64,000 nt of DNA from Firm-13 sp037143795 (lineage in GTDB: Bacteria > Bacillota > Clostridia > Saccharofermentanales > Saccharofermentanaceae): NCBI GenBank assembly GCA_037143795.1, contig JBAWXZ010000011.1, positions 53,993 through 117,992 on the forward strand. The letters are read 5' to 3'. The notes below the pieces were generated by a model. The model had not been told where the DNA came from, ran no database searches, and saw nothing but the letters and a program-made list of their open reading frames with translations. Within the stretch, counting starts at the first letter, position 1; each line of letters opens with the position of its first letter. The translations under genes were made by a program, and so were the position numbers. Below, one piece after another: positions 61,460-64,000 of this stretch.

Positions 61460-63310
61460 CTATTCACCTTCCTTTCTTTTGCACAGGGAAAAATAGAAGG
61501 ATGCACCTTCTCCAACCTTTCCGTTTGCCCAGGTTTGACCTCCGTGTCTTTCAATAATTCTTTTAACTGTTGCCAAACCAATTCCCGTCCCTTCATAATC
61601 GTCACGCGAATGCAGTCGTTGAAATACCGCAAATAGTTTCGGCGCATAGTTCATATCGAAACCTGCTCCATTATCCACTATATGATAAATTATACTGTCT
61701 TCTTTTTCCTCGGCTCCTATAGATATTTTAGCATAATCCTTATTACGGGTAAATTTGACAGCATTTTCAATTAGGTTGCTCCACACTGATTTTATCATCT
61801 CAAGATCAGCAAACACAAAAGGCATAGGATCAACATTGAATTCTATTCTGTGTTCAGTGTCCTGCTCCTGTGTTGGATGAATCAACGCACTTACAATTTC
61901 ATTCATACTGATATATGTCTTATTCATCTCGATTCTGCCCGTTCTTGAAAATTGAAGCAGACCCTCAATTAATTCTCCCATATTACTGGCAGAAAGAGAA
62001 ATATTATCAATGTAATGACGTCCTTCTTCCGGAAACAAATCCCTGTATTTCTTTACTAAAAGAGAAACATAACCTGTTATATGCCTTAAGGGTGCTTTAA
62101 GGTCATGCGAGATAGAATATGAAAGTGCTTCCAATTCCTTGTTTGCAGCTTCAAGTTGTGCAGTTCTCTCAATGACCCGATACTCCAATTGGTTGTTTAG
62201 ATTAACAATTTTCTCTTTTTGAAACGCAAGATCCTGATAAGCAATATTCAACTCAGCCGCGCGTTTCTCTTTTTCTTTATTCTGGAAAACGAGCTCCTTA
62301 TTGGCAATAAGCAGCTCGGCCGCCCGTTTCTCTTTCTCTTCATTTTGGAAGGCAAGTTCCTTGTTCGCTATAAGTAACTCAGCAGCTCGGTCTGCCTTCT
62401 CCCCGCTTTGAAAGGTCAGCTCTTTATCGGCAATAATTAATTCAGCTGCCCGGTCTGCTTTCTCCCCGCTTTGGAAGGTTAGTTCCCTGTTGGCAATAAG
62501 TAATTCTGCTGCGCGTTTCTCTTTCTCTTTGTTTGCTATTAACAGCTCCGTTGCCCGCTTCTCCTTTTCAGTATTCTGAAACGCTAATTCCTTATTGGCG
62601 ATGAGCAGCTCGGCCGCACGTTTTTCTTTTTCATAATTTTGATAGGCGAGTTCCTTATTAGCTATGAGTAATTCAGCAGCACGGTCTGCCTTCTCCCCGC
62701 TTTGAAAGGTCAGTTCCTTGTCAGCAATGATTAGTTCTGCAGCACGGTCAGCTTTTTCAGCACTCTGAAAGGTAAGCTCCTTGTCGGCAATCAGCAACTC
62801 GGCTGCCCGGTCTGCTTTCTCCCCGCTTTGAAAAACAAGCTCTCGATTAGAAACAGATAATTCCTCTGTCCTTTGTTTGACTAAAATCTCAAGATTATTC
62901 TTCAAATACTTCAATTCATCTTCGGCTTTACGGCTTGCTGTTATATCGCGTGCAGATGCGAATGCCCCCAGTACGTTGCCTTTATCATCCTTAAATACGG
63001 CTGCATTATATACAAATGTAGTGATTTTCCCGTTAATATGTTTCAGATCAAGTTCATATTCATATACTTTAGTACCCAAAAAAACATTTCTGCAAAAGAT
63101 CCTTGCCTTTTCCGGCTCGGAAAAATAGGCTGAAAAATCAGTGCCAATGAGCTCTTCTTTTGAACGGCCTGCTGCATGTTCAGTCGCCCTGTTTACATCT
63201 GTGATTATTCCGTCCTGATTTATGGTAATAAAGGGATCCAGGCTTGTTTCAATCAGGATATGATAATAATTCTCTGCCTTACCAATAACAACATTTTTCA
63301 TAGAGCACAT
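61460..63310 (-). CDS. PAS histidine kinase with ten coiled-coil repeats
   Basis: A 616-residue soluble kinase. PAS/PAC occupies about 12-130. Residues 160-365 hold ten near-identical helical units of 21 residues (FQSGEKADRAAELLIADKELT type); one unit is 14 residues. The HisKA domain has SYSISHDLKAPLRHITGY (His402), and the HATPase has NLIENAVKF and VDNGAGFDMNYAPKLF. No membrane helix is present. The repeats form an extended signalling helix linking sensor and kinase. The first ATG (63310) and one nine bases in (63301) are both possible. It leads the three-gene cassette. Confidence 0.93.
   Translation of the reverse strand: MCSMKNVVIGKAENYYHILIETSLDPFITINQDGIITDVNRATEHAAGRSKEELIGTDFSAYFSEPEKARIFCRNVFLGTKVYEYELDLKHINGKITTFVYNAAVFKDDKGNVLGAFASARDITASRKAEDELKYLKNNLEILVKQRTEELSVSNRELVFQSGEKADRAAELLIADKELTFQSAEKADRAAELIIADKELTFQSGEKADRAAELLIANKELAYQNYEKEKRAAELLIANKELAFQNTEKEKRATELLIANKEKEKRAAELLIANRELTFQSGEKADRAAELIIADKELTFQSGEKADRAAELLIANKELAFQNEEKEKRAAELLIANKELVFQNKEKEKRAAELNIAYQDLAFQKEKIVNLNNQLEYRVIERTAQLEAANKELEALSYSISHDLKAPLRHITGYVSLLVKKYRDLFPEEGRHYIDNISLSASNMGELIEGLLQFSRTGRIEMNKTYISMNEIVSALIHPTQEQDTEHRIEFNVDPMPFVFADLEMIKSVWSNLIENAVKFTRNKDYAKISIGAEEKEDSIIYHIVDNGAGFDMNYAPKLFAVFQRLHSRDDYEGTGIGLATVKRIIERHGGQTWANGKVGEGASFYFSLCKRKEGE
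62216..62833 (-). repeat. 63-bp tandem repeats inside the kinase gene
   Basis: Ten repeats of about 63 bases encode the 21-residue coiled-coil units. Nine are full length and one is 42 bases. All lengths are multiples of seven codons, so the heptad register is kept. Confidence 0.92.
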
Positions 63311-64000
63311 CCAATCAAAGTCTTATTGTGTTGCTGATTTCAACTTCCTGGCATTTTTCATTGGTTGCTCAATTCTATATTCTTTGGCGGGTGAAATTTA
63401 TATTTAGGAGCTGGTATTAATGATCCATTTGAATTATTATATTATAGTTTTAAGCATTATTAAAGCAGATATATATTGATTAGCGCTGATCAATTAAGAA
63501 GTATTTTGTAAATTTGGCGGACTTCATCCCCGGAACATGCTAATTAAGCAACAGCAGCACCATTACGATTCATATTACATTTAACATATATCAAATCAAC
63601 GCACCAATTTTGCGGTATAATATCAATAGATCTTGATGATTCAAATTCGTATTTTTAACACATAAAAACAAATCAATAGGAACATGGATGCATAGACTGT
63701 CTGATTCTATTTGGACGCTTTGATCAGACAAGAGCAAGCAGCGTAACCGGCCGGATATTTGACCGGTTTTTGTGTTTATATTAGGTGTGTCAGCAGCAAA
63801 GGCTATATTTTCTCGCGCAGCATCCGCATTCAATATTCTCGGATAAAAGTAAAAATGACATTATCAATGTCGAAGGGTGTAATTTCCTCCCCCTGGTATT
63901 ATTCATATGATGCTTTAAAACACGTATATTTTAGTTTTCAACGTGAGACTGACTATATAAAGTCAAGTCTTAAATAAGAAAAAAGTAGCGTAAACGCTAG
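63311..64000. other. Gene-poor, AT-rich end of the window
   Basis: No coding region is supported. A TATAAT at 63616-63621 and a rho-independent-like hairpin at 63745-63771 frame a possible short transcript. The rest is AT-rich with no repeats or recognised motifs. Confidence 0.6.
63628..63771 (+). ncRNA. Possible small RNA or terminated leader
   Basis: A -10-like TATAAT (63616-63621, weak -35) is followed by a hairpin GTCTGAT/ATCAGAC (63699-63705 and 63723-63729). A terminator-like stem AACCGG/CCGGTT (63745-63750 and 63763-63768) is followed by a T-run. The transcript would be about 145 bases. The sequence matches no RNA family I know. It could equally be the leader of a gene beyond the window. 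Confidence 0.3.

Noticed and set aside
62216..62833. Repeat array as CRISPR or mobile element
   Set aside because: Repeats are in frame, contiguous and encode heptad coiled coil inside an intact kinase gene.
63759..63977. Short plus-strand reading frame near the window end
   Set aside because: It starts inside a terminator-like hairpin, lacks a ribosome site and has no recognisable features.

Overview
The window is about 64 kb of chromosomal DNA from a low-to-mid G+C Firmicute, most likely a Clostridia/Lachnospiraceae-type anaerobe. This is inferred from AGGAGG-type ribosome sites, paired GltX and GlnS, type III pantothenate kinase beside an ECF S component, citramalate-route isoleucine genes, Rrf2 regulators, GH1 and cellobiose epimerase sugar genes, and an LtaS-like sulfatase. 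No phage, transposase, CRISPR array, rRNA or tRNA gene was seen. Most genes lie on the minus strand.

Layout: 1-3.4 kb holds the end of ilvE, a tiny XRE regulator, a GNAT acetyltransferase, a cellobiose 2-epimerase and an unrecognised ORF. At 3.4-8.3 kb there is an M28-peptidase-like lipoprotein, a 3-dehydroquinate-synthase-like protein, two Rrf2 regulators and a D-Ala-D-Ala-carboxypeptidase-like membrane protein; all three enzyme-like proteins lack expected catalytic residues. At 8.5-13.6 kb are gltX, glnS and an LtaS-like sulfatase. At 13.5-18.5 kb is a ppx-ppk-galM operon. At 18.7-21.0 kb are a hotdog thioesterase and a pantothenate salvage pair (ECF S component and coaX). At 21.5-29.8 kb is a branched-chain amino-acid operon cimA-leuC-leuD-leuB-ilvD-ilvB that lacks leuA, ilvC and ilvN locally.

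At 30-45 kb are an ABC-F ATPase, polysaccharide deacetylase, fba, a membrane protein, valS, an acyl-CoA ligase with its XRE-cupin regulator, a Dabb protein, a ROK kinase, clpX and tig (no clpP between them), and an SseB-like protein. At 46-56 kb are an isochorismatase-fold hydrolase/MBL hydrolase/AraC-fragment cluster, a DUF4432-like mutarotase, a lipoprotein, a GH1 glycosidase, a ComEC-like MBL protein, an NRAMP-related transporter with magnesium-type site residues next to a soluble MgtE-N/CBS protein, and a UPF0303 protein. At 55.4-63.3 kb are a Thr/Pro/Glu-repeat surface protein, transketolase, and a three-gene signalling cassette: a PAS histidine kinase with ten coiled-coil repeats, a REC protein, and a REC-PAS-GGDEF-HD-GYP enzyme. 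The last 0.7 kb holds no convincing gene but has a possible small RNA.

The most unusual signals are non-coding. Two related palindromic elements (21.1-21.5 kb and 46.0-46.2 kb) each carry an outer arm that is an inverted copy of the last two codons, the stop codon and the next 10 or so bases of the gene they follow. The cluster of catalytically degenerate enzyme relatives at 3.4-8.3 kb is the main protein-level oddity.
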